From assembly GCA_016781525.1 (NCBI GenBank), contig JADDQE010000190.1:1-42233 (forward strand): a DNA stretch of 42,233 bases, read 5' to 3'. A program made the position numbers and the translations under genes. This DNA is from a bacterium. GTDB taxonomy: Bacteria; Chloroflexota; Chloroflexia; Chloroflexales; Kallotenuaceae. Positions 24,496 to 32,959 of this stretch are shown in pieces (position 1 is the stretch's first letter; the number at the start of each line of letters is the position of its first letter). The notes under the pieces were generated by a model. The model did not search any database. It had not been told where the DNA came from and saw nothing but the letters and a program-made list of their open reading frames with translations.

Positions 24496-25333
24496 TTTAG
24501 GATTTACCTATGCCGGCGCAGCCTCACCTGCCCTACGGGCTCTGACATTCTCGATTAACCGTGGGGAAATCTTCGGCTTCCTGGGACCCAGTGGAGCCGG
24601 TAAATCGACGACCCAAAATATTCTGACTGGTCTGCTCAAGGGCTACCAAGGGCAGGTCGACGTATTAGGCAAGAGCCTGTCAGAGTGGAAATCGGACTAT
24701 TACGAGCGCATCGGGGTTGCCTTCGAGCTGCCTACGCACTTTCGCAAGCTGACGGCACTCGAGAACCTGGCCTATTTTCGCGCGCTGTATCGGCGGCCAA
24801 CATTGAAACCGGAGACGGTGCTGGAGCTGGTTGGGCTAGACGACGCCCGCAACGTCCCAGTTGCACAGTTTTCCAAGGGCATGCAGAACCGGCTTTCGGT
24901 GGCACGAGCGCTATTGCATTGCCCCGAGCTGCTGTTTTTGGACGAGCCCACCTCCGGGCTGGATCCGGTAAACGCGCGGCGAATTCGGCTGCTGATCAAA
25001 GCGCAGCAGGCGGGGGGGGCGACAGTTCTGCTGACAACACACAACATGGAGTTGGCCGAGGAGCTTTGCGACCGTGTCGCGTTCATCGTAGACGGCGCAA
25101 TACAGCTGATCGACACGCCCCGAGCGCTAAAGCTGCGCTTCGGCGAGGCGAGCGTCCGCGTCGAATATGAAGAAGCTGGGCATACGGCGCAGCAACGGTT
25201 TCCGCTGCAAGGGCTGGGCGATAACGCCTGCTTTCTGGAGCTGCTGCGAGCAAGGGAGGTGCAGACAATTCATACTCAGGAGGCGACGCTTGAAGACATT
25301 TTTGTCCGAGTGACGGGAAAGGACCTGGCATGA
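24479..25333 (+). CDS. ABC transporter ATP-binding protein (fluoroquinolone-exporter-like)
   Basis: This 284-residue ATPase has Walker A GPSGAGKST (residues 36-44), signature FSKGMQNRLSVARAL (131-145, a variant of LSGGQ), Walker B LLFLDEPTSGLD (151-162) and switch His188 in TTHNM. A C-terminal extension of about 70 residues follows. Together with the two short permeases downstream, the layout resembles the mycobacterial three-gene fluoroquinolone exporter (Rv2688c-Rv2687c-Rv2686c) in order type and protein sizes. ACAGGAG lies inside the end of the TetR gene, just before the ATG. The last four bases overlap the first permease start (ATGA). The substrate is inferred only by analogy. Confidence 0.9.
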   Translation: MLRVNNLGFTYAGAASPALRALTFSINRGEIFGFLGPSGAGKSTTQNILTGLLKGYQGQVDVLGKSLSEWKSDYYERIGVAFELPTHFRKLTALENLAYFRALYRRPTLKPETVLELVGLDDARNVPVAQFSKGMQNRLSVARALLHCPELLFLDEPTSGLDPVNARRIRLLIKAQQAGGATVLLTTHNMELAEELCDRVAFIVDGAIQLIDTPRALKLRFGEASVRVEYEEAGHTAQQRFPLQGLGDNACFLELLRAREVQTIHTQEATLEDIFVRVTGKDLA

Positions 25334-26034
25334 ATCGCTTCCTGGTAACCGCGCGCTGGGACGTGGCGCTGCAAGTGCGCAATGGCTTCTACGCCGCGAC
25401 GGCATTTGTCGCCGCTTTCTGGGCGCTGATCTTTACTCACCTTCCGCCGCTTGACTTGACCTGGCTGCTGCCGCCGATGGTGCTCGGGAACGCCCTGCTC
25501 GGGACCTTCTATTTTATTGGCGGTCTCGTCTTGCTCGAGAAGGCTGAAGGGACGCTCGCGGCGCAGGTTGTGACACCGCTGCGCATCGGCGAATACTTGG
25601 CGGCGAAGGTCGTGACGCTTACAGCACTTGCGGCTGTGGAGACAGTTCTGCTCATCGCGCTGCTGGTCGGCGGACGTTTTGCAGTGCTGCCGCTGGTCAT
25701 GGCGGTAAGCGTAGCGGGGATGCTCTACTGCTTGGCGGGCTTCGTCACGGTAGCACCTTACAGTGCGATCAATGAGTATCTGCTGCCATCGGGGCTGTAC
25801 GCCGCGCTGCTATGGATTCCATTGCTGGCGTATATGGCGCAGTGGCACCACCCGCTGCTCTATCTACACCCGCTGCAGGCTCCGCTGGTGCTAGCTGAGG
25901 CAGCCTTCGCCCCGGTATCGGCGTGGGAGCTGGCGTACGGCGTAGGCTACAGCACGCTGTGGATTGGGATTCTGTTTGTGTGGAGCCGACGAGCTTTTAG
26001 TCGCCATATGCTTGCCAGTGGAGGAGGAGATTAA
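25330..26034 (+). CDS. ABC-2 type permease, first subunit
   Basis: This 234-residue membrane protein has about six hydrophobic helices. FYFIGGLVLLEKAEGTLAAQVVTPLRIGEYLAAKVVTL (about residues 58-95) contains the 'EKaeGTl' loop typical of short ABC-2 permeases in fluoroquinolone-type exporters. It overlaps the ATPase gene by four bases (ATGA) and ends one base before the second permease start. Two half-size permeases with one ATPase should form the exporter complex in the membrane. Confidence 0.85.
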   Translation: MNRFLVTARWDVALQVRNGFYAATAFVAAFWALIFTHLPPLDLTWLLPPMVLGNALLGTFYFIGGLVLLEKAEGTLAAQVVTPLRIGEYLAAKVVTLTALAAVETVLLIALLVGGRFAVLPLVMAVSVAGMLYCLAGFVTVAPYSAINEYLLPSGLYAALLWIPLLAYMAQWHHPLLYLHPLQAPLVLAEAAFAPVSAWELAYGVGYSTLWIGILFVWSRRAFSRHMLASGGGD

Positions 26035-26035
26035 C

Positions 26036-26776
26036 ATGAGCACGCTCAACGCTGTACATGCCTTTGCCGTTGTCGACGCCAAGAGCGTCGGCCGCGACTC
26101 GCTGCTGCGCGCGATGGTATTCGTGCCGATAGGCTTGGCAGCGGCGGCACGCTGGATTTTCCCTGCCGCCCTGGCCCGCATCGGATTGCTGCTTGATATC
26201 GATGTGCTCTCGGTGTATCCGCCGCTGATGGGCTATATCATTTTGCTGCTCGCGCCGGTAATCTGCAGCCTCGTAGTTGGCTTTCTGCTCCTCGATCAGC
26301 GCGACGACAGCACGCTGCGTGCACTACAGGTCACGCCGCTGCCGCTGCAGCAGTACCTGATGTACCGGCTCGCAATGCCGATGCTACTCAGCGTCGTGCT
26401 AACGCTCGTCGCGCTCCCGCTATCCGGCCTAGCCAAGCTGGAGCCCCTCGCATTGCTTGCGGTTGTGCTCGCAGCTGCGCCGATCGCGCCAATGATGGCG
26501 CTCTTTCTAGCAGCCTTCGCCGCCAACAAGGTTCAAGGCTTTGCGCTCCAGAAGGCGTTGGGAGTGCTGCTGGTTGCTCCTGCGCTCGCCGCTTTCGCAC
26601 CAATGCCTTGGCGGCTGCTGCTGGGTATTGTGCCGACCTACTGGCCCGCGCGGTACTTCTGGGAGCTGCAAGCCGCCACGCCCGCCTCGTGGCAGACCCT
26701 AGCGATCGGGTTGGTCTACCACGGGCTGCTGGTGGCGCTGCTGATCCGCCGCTTTATGACGGTAGTCCACCGCTAA
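26036..26776 (+). CDS. ABC-2 type permease, second subunit
   Basis: This 246-residue membrane protein has six hydrophobic helices and the loop LLDQRDDSTLRALQVTPLPLQQYL (about residues 84-107), the equivalent of the 'E.GT' loop in its neighbour. I chose the ATG at 26036, with GAGGAGGAG seven bases upstream; an earlier in-frame ATG at 25964 lies inside the first permease. It is the fourth and last gene of the TetR-ABC operon. Its stop codon overlaps the stop of the convergent GNAT remnant on the other strand, and no terminator hairpin is visible between them. Confidence 0.85.
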   Translation: MSTLNAVHAFAVVDAKSVGRDSLLRAMVFVPIGLAAAARWIFPAALARIGLLLDIDVLSVYPPLMGYIILLLAPVICSLVVGFLLLDQRDDSTLRALQVTPLPLQQYLMYRLAMPMLLSVVLTLVALPLSGLAKLEPLALLAVVLAAAPIAPMMALFLAAFAANKVQGFALQKALGVLLVAPALAAFAPMPWRLLLGIVPTYWPARYFWELQAATPASWQTLAIGLVYHGLLVALLIRRFMTVVHR

Positions 26777-27186
26777 CCAGTGATTTTCGGCGTGGTCATG
26801 CCGAATGGCTTTTCGCTGCGCCGCCAGAACAGGGCAGCGCCTCCGCGTCCGCTCCTGGTGCTTGGGGCGCGACGAGGAGCTAAGCTAGGAGGCAGGACGG
26901 GCCCTCCTTCGTGGTCAAGTATCGCGTAGTGGAACACGTCCTGCCAGCTGCCTTGGATCCAGGCGCTTTCCCGCAGGTGCACTTCGCGGCGCATCCCGAT
27001 CTTCTCCATAACCCGCGCCGAACCGATGTTTGCGGCCCAGCAGCCTGCCGTGATGCGGTGGAGCCCGAGCCGATCGAAACCGAAGCGTAAGAGCTCAGCG
27101 GCAGCCTCGGTAGCGTAGCCGAGCCCCCACGACATCGGATTAAGCAAATAGCCGATCTCGGGCCTTGCTACCACCATCCTGACCAC
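26773..27186 (-). pseudogene. 5'-truncated RimJ/RimL-type GNAT acetyltransferase
   Basis: The frame encodes the second half of a GNAT: EIGYLLNPMSWGLGYATEAA (about residues 10-29, acetyl-CoA loop GLGYATEA). GLHRITAGCWAANIGSARVMEKIGM and a final DVFHYAILDHE follow, to about residue 92. The first 60-80 residues of the family, with the substrate-binding strands, are missing. The frame's GTG start is only six bases after the TGA of the upstream amidohydrolase-CYTH gene and is in the same reading frame. The last 45 residues have no family likeness and read through to the convergent permease stop. I call it a remnant; a functional short protein cannot be excluded. Confidence 0.65.
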
Positions 27187-27192
27187 TCTGCC

Positions 27193-29181
27193 TCAGTGGA
27201 CCTGTGCAGCCGCCATCTCGAGATACTCCTTCTTGACCAATTGCTCATCACTCACGCCGAGATGTTCCAGCATCTCGGCAATCAAGGCCGCTTTATGCTC
27301 GGCATCGCGGAACGACCAGGTACGGCTTTTGATCTCGAGATACAAGCCCTGCTCGCCCTGGTGTCCGAGGCGGTCGATGTTGATTGCAAAATCTTCGTCC
27401 TTATAGATGACCCGCCAGCGTCGGCGCTGCTTTTCGACCTCAACTACGAGCTCAGGCTGGAAATATTCTCGGTAAAAGCGCAGCGATCTATCCGCGGGAG
27501 CGGTATAGCGTGCCCGTGACAGCAGCACAGCATGGGGCAATTCGTCACGCTCGGCCGCTGGAACCGTGAGCGTAAGCGTGTACTTGGGATCCAGCCGCGC
27601 GCCAGGGTCACGCCGGTGGTCTTCGCGATAGCGTACTCGGCCGCGGACTGAGTCGGTGAAGGCCAGATAGGTGTCGTACTGCGTCCGCTCGCTGGATTTC
27701 GTAATTGTGAAAGCCGGCCCGTTGAGGGCTGCAACAATCGCGTCGACGTCGTCGATATGGGCCTTGACCTGCACCTCGAAAATCTCGGACTGCTGCACGC
27801 CGCCGATTGCCACAATTTTATCCAACAGGTTGGCCTCGCGCTCACTGAGAAAGGCATTGATGCGGTCGGCGATCGCCTGGGCGGCACGCTTGATGCGCTC
27901 CTCCTCAAGCGTGAGCAGCTGGCGGTCCCGCAGCAGGAAGCGGCCGTCGACAAGCGTGTGCCGTACATCGCTCCCGTGGGCGCTATACACGATCTGAGTG
28001 TAGATTGCATCAGGGGCGTAGGAGTAGCGCGGTGTTGCGTGGAGTGCCCGCAGGTCCAGCACCACAATGTCGGCGCGCTTGCCCGGCTCCAGTGTTCCGA
28101 CGAGGTGGTCGAGATGGACTGCCTTGGCCCCAAGTGAGGTTGCCAGCGCCAGGGCTTGGCGCGCCGGAACAATGGTTGGATCGCCGCTGACACCCTTGGG
28201 GAGCATCGCCGCCAGATGCACCTCGGTGAGCAGGTCCAGGTCGTCATTGCTTGCGGGCCCGTCGGTCCCGATCCCTAGGTTAACACCGGCTTGGAGCATT
28301 CCGGCGAAAGGCGCGATGCCGCTTGCGAGCTTGAGGTTCGACGACGGGCAGGGCGCTGCCCCGACCCCATGCTTGGTCAAGATCGCCCAGTCGCGCTCGT
28401 CGGTATGGACGCAGTGTGCCACGATGGCCTTGCCGCTGAACGCGCCGACGCTTTCCGTGTAGGCAACCGGCGACATCTTACGTTCCTGCAGGCTCTCCGT
28501 GTTCTCGCGTGCGGTCTCGGAAAGATGGGTAATCAGCGGTGTATCGAACTCGCGCGCTAGCGCGGCGGCGCGGCGGTAGATCTCGTCCGTACAGGTATAG
28601 GGCGCGTGTGGTGCGACTGTCGCAATAATTCGATCATGACCCCGCCACTTTTCCATGAAGCTGCGGGTATACTCTAGGCCCTTGTCGTAGCTCGCAGCGT
28701 CTGGAGTGGGAAAGCGCATCACCGACTGGCCGCAGATTGCGCGCATCCCAGCTTCGTCGGCGGCTCGTGCGACCTCGTCTTCGTAAAAGTACATATCGAC
28801 GAAGGTTGTCGTGCCGCTGCGGATCATCTCGGCGCAGGAGAGCTGTGTGCCGATGTAGCTAAATTCAGGCGAGACAAACTTCGACTCGACCGGAAACATA
28901 TAGCCGAGCAGCCAAACATCCAGCTGCACGTCGGCGACCAACCCGCGGAGCAGGCTCATGGGTACATGCGTGTGGGCATTGATGAGCCCTGGGATAATCG
29001 CGCAACCGCTGCAATCAACTGTTTCACTGGCAAGATACTGTTCGGCTAGCTCCTCAGCCGAGCCTACGGCGACGATCTCGCGGCCGCGAATCGCGACGGC
29101 CCCATTGGGAATCACTCGGCCGTCGTCATTCATGGTGACAACCGTACCACCCGAGAGCAAGGTATCAATTGTGTCCGGCAT
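27193..29181 (-). CDS. Amidohydrolase (SAH/MTA deaminase type) fused to a CYTH domain
   Basis: This 662-residue protein joins two domains. Residues 1 to about 450 form a metal-dependent amidohydrolase of the S-adenosylhomocysteine/methylthioadenosine deaminase group. Its metal ligands are visible: H70 and H72 in GLINAHTHVPMSLLRG, H219 and E222 in LITHLSETARE, H256 in VAHCVH and D307 in GIGTDGPASNDDLDLL. Residues about 466-662 look like a CYTH domain: EIFEVQVKAHI (a variant of the ExExK start), charged strands, YLEIKSRTWSFRDAEHKA and a final KKEYLEM. CYTH proteins act on triphosphates or make cAMP. I chose the ATG at 29181, with GGAG six bases upstream; a frame opening at 29250 would add 23 residues. 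The fusion suggests linked adenosine/SAH and phosphate chemistry, by inference. Confidence 0.85.
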   Translation of the reverse strand: MPDTIDTLLSGGTVVTMNDDGRVIPNGAVAIRGREIVAVGSAEELAEQYLASETVDCSGCAIIPGLINAHTHVPMSLLRGLVADVQLDVWLLGYMFPVESKFVSPEFSYIGTQLSCAEMIRSGTTTFVDMYFYEDEVARAADEAGMRAICGQSVMRFPTPDAASYDKGLEYTRSFMEKWRGHDRIIATVAPHAPYTCTDEIYRRAAALAREFDTPLITHLSETARENTESLQERKMSPVAYTESVGAFSGKAIVAHCVHTDERDWAILTKHGVGAAPCPSSNLKLASGIAPFAGMLQAGVNLGIGTDGPASNDDLDLLTEVHLAAMLPKGVSGDPTIVPARQALALATSLGAKAVHLDHLVGTLEPGKRADIVVLDLRALHATPRYSYAPDAIYTQIVYSAHGSDVRHTLVDGRFLLRDRQLLTLEEERIKRAAQAIADRINAFLSEREANLLDKIVAIGGVQQSEIFEVQVKAHIDDVDAIVAALNGPAFTITKSSERTQYDTYLAFTDSVRGRVRYREDHRRDPGARLDPKYTLTLTVPAAERDELPHAVLLSRARYTAPADRSLRFYREYFQPELVVEVEKQRRRWRVIYKDEDFAINIDRLGHQGEQGLYLEIKSRTWSFRDAEHKAALIAEMLEHLGVSDEQLVKKEYLEMAAAQVH

Positions 29182-29417
29182 GCTACGCTCCAATTTGTCC
29201 AGCCGCCCTCGAGGGCTGACGGGACTTGCTGAATCTATGATCGCCCGCACCGCAGCCTCGCCGCGTCAAGGACTTTTTGATTGAAATGTTGCACTAGAAC
29301 AAAACGGGCCGCACCCTGCCGTCGAGAATGTCCTCATAGGTCACAAGCGGGCGCATGGCAGCTGATGACCATGCGCACCACTGACCGCGTGCGCCTACAC
29401 CTGGGACGACGTGCTGC

Positions 29418-30407
29418 CTAGGCTCCCGGCCGCCGAAGTCGCAGCAGGTCGGGCTCGACGAGCTCAACTTCAACCTGCTCCAACATCTGAAAGTTGCGTT
29501 TGAACCAGTTACGCAGCTTTGCTCCGCCGAAGACACGCGCCGTTTTATTCGGGTTGGCTCTGCGGTCGAGGCGCCCCGCGATGCGCTCATCACTATCGCC
29601 GACCATGAGCTCGATCGGGCCCTCTGCTGCCCGCATCGCAGGGTTCGCGTAGGCCGGTACGTTAAAAAAGCCCTGGTTGTAGTATGTTTTTTCCAGTGAA
29701 ATCATAAAGATGCTTGACCCGTCACGCTCTGCAACCGCTTCCGGCGGTACTTCTAACCCTTCAGCCTCGGGTGCCATGGGTGCTTCACTCTCTGCTCCTG
29801 GCCCCACGTTCGCTAGCGATGCCTCGCGTGACGCGTGCTCCGGATGCGCTTCTGCCGGTGCAATTTCAGCGGCGGTGGTAAGGGCGCGCCACTCGTGCTC
29901 TAGGATGCTCATGACGACCATGTCGTGGTACTGTCCATCCAGAAACCAATGGTCACGCAGCCGGCCATCGTCGCGAAATCCAATCCGGCGGTAGGCGCGC
30001 AGCCCGCGCTCATTGTACGCGGCGCATCCCAACCACAGCTTATGCAGATTGAGACTATTGAACGCCATGTCTTGCAGCATTTGCAGCGCTTCGCGGCCGT
30101 AGCCCTGGCCCCAATACTGTTTCTCGCCGAGCGCAATGCCTACTTCAGCCGAGCGTGCTCGCCAGTCGAAGCTACGCAGCGTGCAGTTGCCGATGGGGGT
30201 TCCGTCTTTGAGCGTAATCACAAAGCCATGGCTCCCCGCGTCAGCCCGCAGCTGCTCAACGAAATGCCGCTCCTGGGCCATCGAGATTGCCGGGAAGGCA
30301 TTCGCGTTCAAAAAACGGGTGACCTCGGGATCGTTGAACCAGCGGTGGAACACAGCTGTATCTTCTTCTTCGATCGGGCGGAGGTTGATCTGCTTACCTT
30401 GGATCAT
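29418..30407 (-). CDS. GNAT acetyltransferase fused to a C-terminal beta-rich domain
   Basis: This 329-residue protein starts with a RimJ-type GNAT (about residues 1-172). AEVGIALGEKQYWGQGYGRE (88-106) contains the acetyl-CoA loop QGYGRE, followed by YNERGLRAYRRIGFRDDG. A Pro/Ala/Glu-rich linker (about 175-230) leads to a separate domain (about 232-325): FMISLEKTYYNQGFFNVPAY, then strands with GRLDRRANPNKTARVFGG, LRNWFKRNF and VEVELVEPDLLRL. That domain resembles, without proof, small DNA-binding pseudobarrel (B3/AbrB-like) modules. The start overlaps the end of the upstream YtcJ-like gene by four bases (ATGA), so both are translated from one message. Substrate and target are unknown. Confidence 0.8.
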   Translation of the reverse strand: MIQGKQINLRPIEEEDTAVFHRWFNDPEVTRFLNANAFPAISMAQERHFVEQLRADAGSHGFVITLKDGTPIGNCTLRSFDWRARSAEVGIALGEKQYWGQGYGREALQMLQDMAFNSLNLHKLWLGCAAYNERGLRAYRRIGFRDDGRLRDHWFLDGQYHDMVVMSILEHEWRALTTAAEIAPAEAHPEHASREASLANVGPGAESEAPMAPEAEGLEVPPEAVAERDGSSIFMISLEKTYYNQGFFNVPAYANPAMRAAEGPIELMVGDSDERIAGRLDRRANPNKTARVFGGAKLRNWFKRNFQMLEQVEVELVEPDLLRLRRPGA

Positions 30408-31927
30408 TCTCGCAATCCTCCCAGAGAGCTACGCGCATAGGTGACGGTCCCTCCCATGATGGTCAGGTTGACGGCGATCTCCTGAAGCGTCGATGGCTCG
30501 ACGGAAAGCGGGTCGGCGTTCAGTACCGTCACGTCCGCGAGCTTGCCTACGCTGAGCGTGCCTTTATCCGCTTCTTCAAAAGCGAGCCGCGCGTTGTCGA
30601 TCGTCCACAAACGGAGCGCGCGCTCAGGTGTTACACGCTCATTGGGGTTGGAATGGTTGACGGCGCAGTGCATGCCATAGAGCGGCCCGAGCGGTGTAAC
30701 AGTGCTGTCCGAGCCGCCGCCAATCGGAATCTTGTGGCGATCAAAGGTCGCGATCGCATCAGCTCTATGGGCACGCTCGGCGCCCAGCAGGCGCGTGCTA
30801 TGCGCGATGCCGCCGAAGTAGCCGTCGAACGCTGGCTGAATTGCTACCGAAACGCCTAGCCGCCTTGCCTGTGCCAGCAGCTCGCCGTCGTAGAGCTCAA
30901 AGTGCTCTACGCGATGCCGATGGTCAGTCCGTGGGTGCTGCTGGAGCGCTCGGTCATATGCGTGGAGGACCTGCTGAACAGCGGCATCGCCGACGCAGTG
31001 GAGCGCAACCTGCATCTCCCGGACGTTGGCGGCATCCACAAACCGCTGGAGCCGTTCGTCCGATAGGTAGAGCTGGCCGCAGGAGGGATAATCCGCGTAG
31101 GGCTGCTTGAGCGCGGCGGTATGCGGCGCGAAGTCGCCGTCGATCCAGATGCAGCCGCCGATCCGTGGCAATCCTAAGGCGTGTGCCGCGTCGACGTGCG
31201 TGGTCTGCCAGTAGAGCACACTCCGTACGGGCAATGTGGGGCCCAACGCTAAGAGCGCGCGGACCCCCTCGTCGTCGGGTGCATCGTCACCTTCGAGCGC
31301 ATGGATCGTGGTGATGCCGGCACGTGCCGCCTCGCGGGCGGCTGCGCCAAAGACCTCACTCCAGCCGCGCTGCGCTGCGTACTCGGTTGGGGCACGCCAC
31401 GCCGTGGCGGTGTTGGCCGCGCCTACCAGCCGGCCATCGGCGTGCCAGCCGCTGACACCCGGGCCGAGCCCATACTGCACCACCGCGGCGGTGTTGGCGA
31501 CCGTGAGGTGGCCGGTCTGGCCTTTGAGCAAGACGGGATTTGCCGGTGCCACGCGGTCAAGGTCCGCCGCGGTCGGCAGCCGATCGCCAAAGACCTCGTC
31601 GTCCAGCGACAGCCCTAGGATTAATTGGCCACCGGCGGCAGTTTCGGCCTCGGCGCGTACACACTCCTGCACTTCGGCCAGGGTTGATACTCCACGCAGG
31701 TTGAGCGCGAAGTGCTGGACACCGGTCCACACAAAGTGAACGTGGCTGTCGATAAAGCCAGGCACCACTGTCTGACCCTGGAGGTTATAGGTGGGCACGT
31801 CCGGCGCCGCCGGGATTGCACCGTCAAGGGCTGCAATTCGCCCGCTGCGTATCAGGAGCGCTGAAGCGTGGGGCTGATCTGCGTCGAGCGTGTGGATGTG
31901 GGCATTTGTGATCAGGAGGTCGCTCAT
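30404..31927 (-). CDS. YtcJ-like amidohydrolase
   Basis: This 507-residue enzyme belongs to the YtcJ/AepA group of metal-dependent amidohydrolases. VVPGFIDSHVHFVWTG (residues 54-69) has the HxH metal pair H62/H64. GITTIHALEGDD, ALHCVGDAAVQQVL and HRVEHFELYD supply further His ligands, and IGGGSDSTVTPLGPLYGMH carries the final Asp. Members act on varied amides and esters, so the substrate is not predictable. The ATG at 31927 lies only six bases after a good -10 element (TACAAT), so the transcript is probably leaderless and no ribosome binding site is present. An in-frame start at 31987 would lie upstream of that promoter. It overlaps the downstream GNAT-fusion gene by four bases. Confidence 0.87.
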   Translation of the reverse strand: MSDLLITNAHIHTLDADQPHASALLIRSGRIAALDGAIPAAPDVPTYNLQGQTVVPGFIDSHVHFVWTGVQHFALNLRGVSTLAEVQECVRAEAETAAGGQLILGLSLDDEVFGDRLPTAADLDRVAPANPVLLKGQTGHLTVANTAAVVQYGLGPGVSGWHADGRLVGAANTATAWRAPTEYAAQRGWSEVFGAAAREAARAGITTIHALEGDDAPDDEGVRALLALGPTLPVRSVLYWQTTHVDAAHALGLPRIGGCIWIDGDFAPHTAALKQPYADYPSCGQLYLSDERLQRFVDAANVREMQVALHCVGDAAVQQVLHAYDRALQQHPRTDHRHRVEHFELYDGELLAQARRLGVSVAIQPAFDGYFGGIAHSTRLLGAERAHRADAIATFDRHKIPIGGGSDSTVTPLGPLYGMHCAVNHSNPNERVTPERALRLWTIDNARLAFEEADKGTLSVGKLADVTVLNADPLSVEPSTLQEIAVNLTIMGGTVTYARSSLGGLRE

Positions 31928-31933
31928 CGTGCC

Positions 31934-31961
31934 ATTGTAGCGCAGACAGGCAAGGATGCAA
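31934..31961 (-). promoter_or_regulatory. Promoter giving a leaderless transcript for the YtcJ-like gene
   Basis: Read on the minus strand, TTGCAT (31956-31961) is followed by 16 bases and TACAAT (31934-31939). Six bases later comes the ATG at 31927, the expected transcription start. Confidence 0.6.
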
Positions 31962-32022
31962 CGTGGGGGCGCTGCTCCGGGCAACACCCCAACGCGATCT
32001 ACAGTTGCTGACTCGGGCTGCG

Positions 32023-32775
32023 TTATTCGGCAACGCCTCGCGATGCTCCACCGCGCTTGCGGGTGGGCAGCTTAGGCTCAGCCTCGGCACCTTTGTCGCC
32101 GCCCATCTTGATCCAGCCGCGCTGGATCGCGTAGATCACCGCCATCGTGCGGTCGTTCACCTGAAGCTTCGAAAGGATCGAGGTGATATGATTTTTAACC
32201 GTCTGTCCGCTGATCGAGAGCTGCGACGCAATCTCTTTGTTCGACATGCCACGTGCAATACAGTCGAGAATCTCGATCTCGCGGCTGGTGAGCGGCGCAA
32301 AGAGATGTGGCCCTTCTTCGTTGGACGAGGCTAGCTCGCGGAACTGACTGAGCACCCGTTTGGCGACGTCGGGCTTGCCCATCACGGTATCATTGATCAG
32401 ATACGCACCGGCTGCGACCTCGCGAATGATCCGCATCAGCTCGTCGGGGGCGATGCCCTTTTGGGCATAGGCGGCCGCGCCAACTTTGATCGCATTGAAG
32501 AGCTGCTCGTCATCCTCCGATACGCTCAGCACAATGATGCGCATCCGCGGATCGCGCCGCTTGATAACGCGAGCAATCTCAAGACCATTTATGCCGGGCA
32601 GATTGATATCCACCAGCACAACGTCAGGCGTCATCCGGTCCGCCATATCGATCGCTTCTTGGCCGTTCTCCGCCTCTCCGATAACGTCGATATCAGGTGC
32701 CGAGTCGAGAATCCAGCGGATGCCACGGCGGAAAATTGGGTGGTCATCCATGATTAGTACGCGAATTGCTTCCAT
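32023..32775 (-). CDS. NarL/DegU-type response regulator
   Basis: This 250-residue protein has an N-terminal receiver domain: acidic pair MDDH, phospho-acceptor D56 in VVLVDINLPG, and Lys in AYAQKGI. A LuxR-type helix-turn-helix follows: LTSREIEILDCIARGMSNKEIASQLSISGQTVKNHITSIL. The tail (about 227-250) is basic. It should be phosphorylated by the DegS-like kinase encoded just upstream on the same strand and then regulate transcription. I chose the ATG at 32775, where the receiver fold begins; a frame opening at 32886 adds 37 residues without likeness to the family. A gap of 257 bases separates it from the kinase gene, so it may have its own promoter. Confidence 0.9.
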   Translation of the reverse strand: MEAIRVLIMDDHPIFRRGIRWILDSAPDIDVIGEAENGQEAIDMADRMTPDVVLVDINLPGINGLEIARVIKRRDPRMRIIVLSVSEDDEQLFNAIKVGAAAYAQKGIAPDELMRIIREVAAGAYLINDTVMGKPDVAKRVLSQFRELASSNEEGPHLFAPLTSREIEILDCIARGMSNKEIASQLSISGQTVKNHITSILSKLQVNDRTMAVIYAIQRGWIKMGGDKGAEAEPKLPTRKRGGASRGVAE

Positions 32776-32959
32776 GGCATTCCCATCTTCTAAAGGGCGC
32801 GGGCGCCCAGTTGAGCCAAGCTTCGTGGCGTGGGCAGGGACGGTGCGCGTTGGGGGGAATGTAGCGCATCGCCTCGCGTGCGTCAAGTTGAATGGTGGGC
32901 GTAGGCTATCAGGATCACGTATCAGGTGTTAGGTCTCGGCTTTCACCCGTCGGCACCGC

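Noticed and set aside
29294-29593. Minus-strand frame ending in LVTYEDILDGRVRP, reminiscent of DUF433 antitoxins
   Set aside because: Most of the frame overlaps the end of the GNAT fusion gene out of frame; the likeness is a few residues only.
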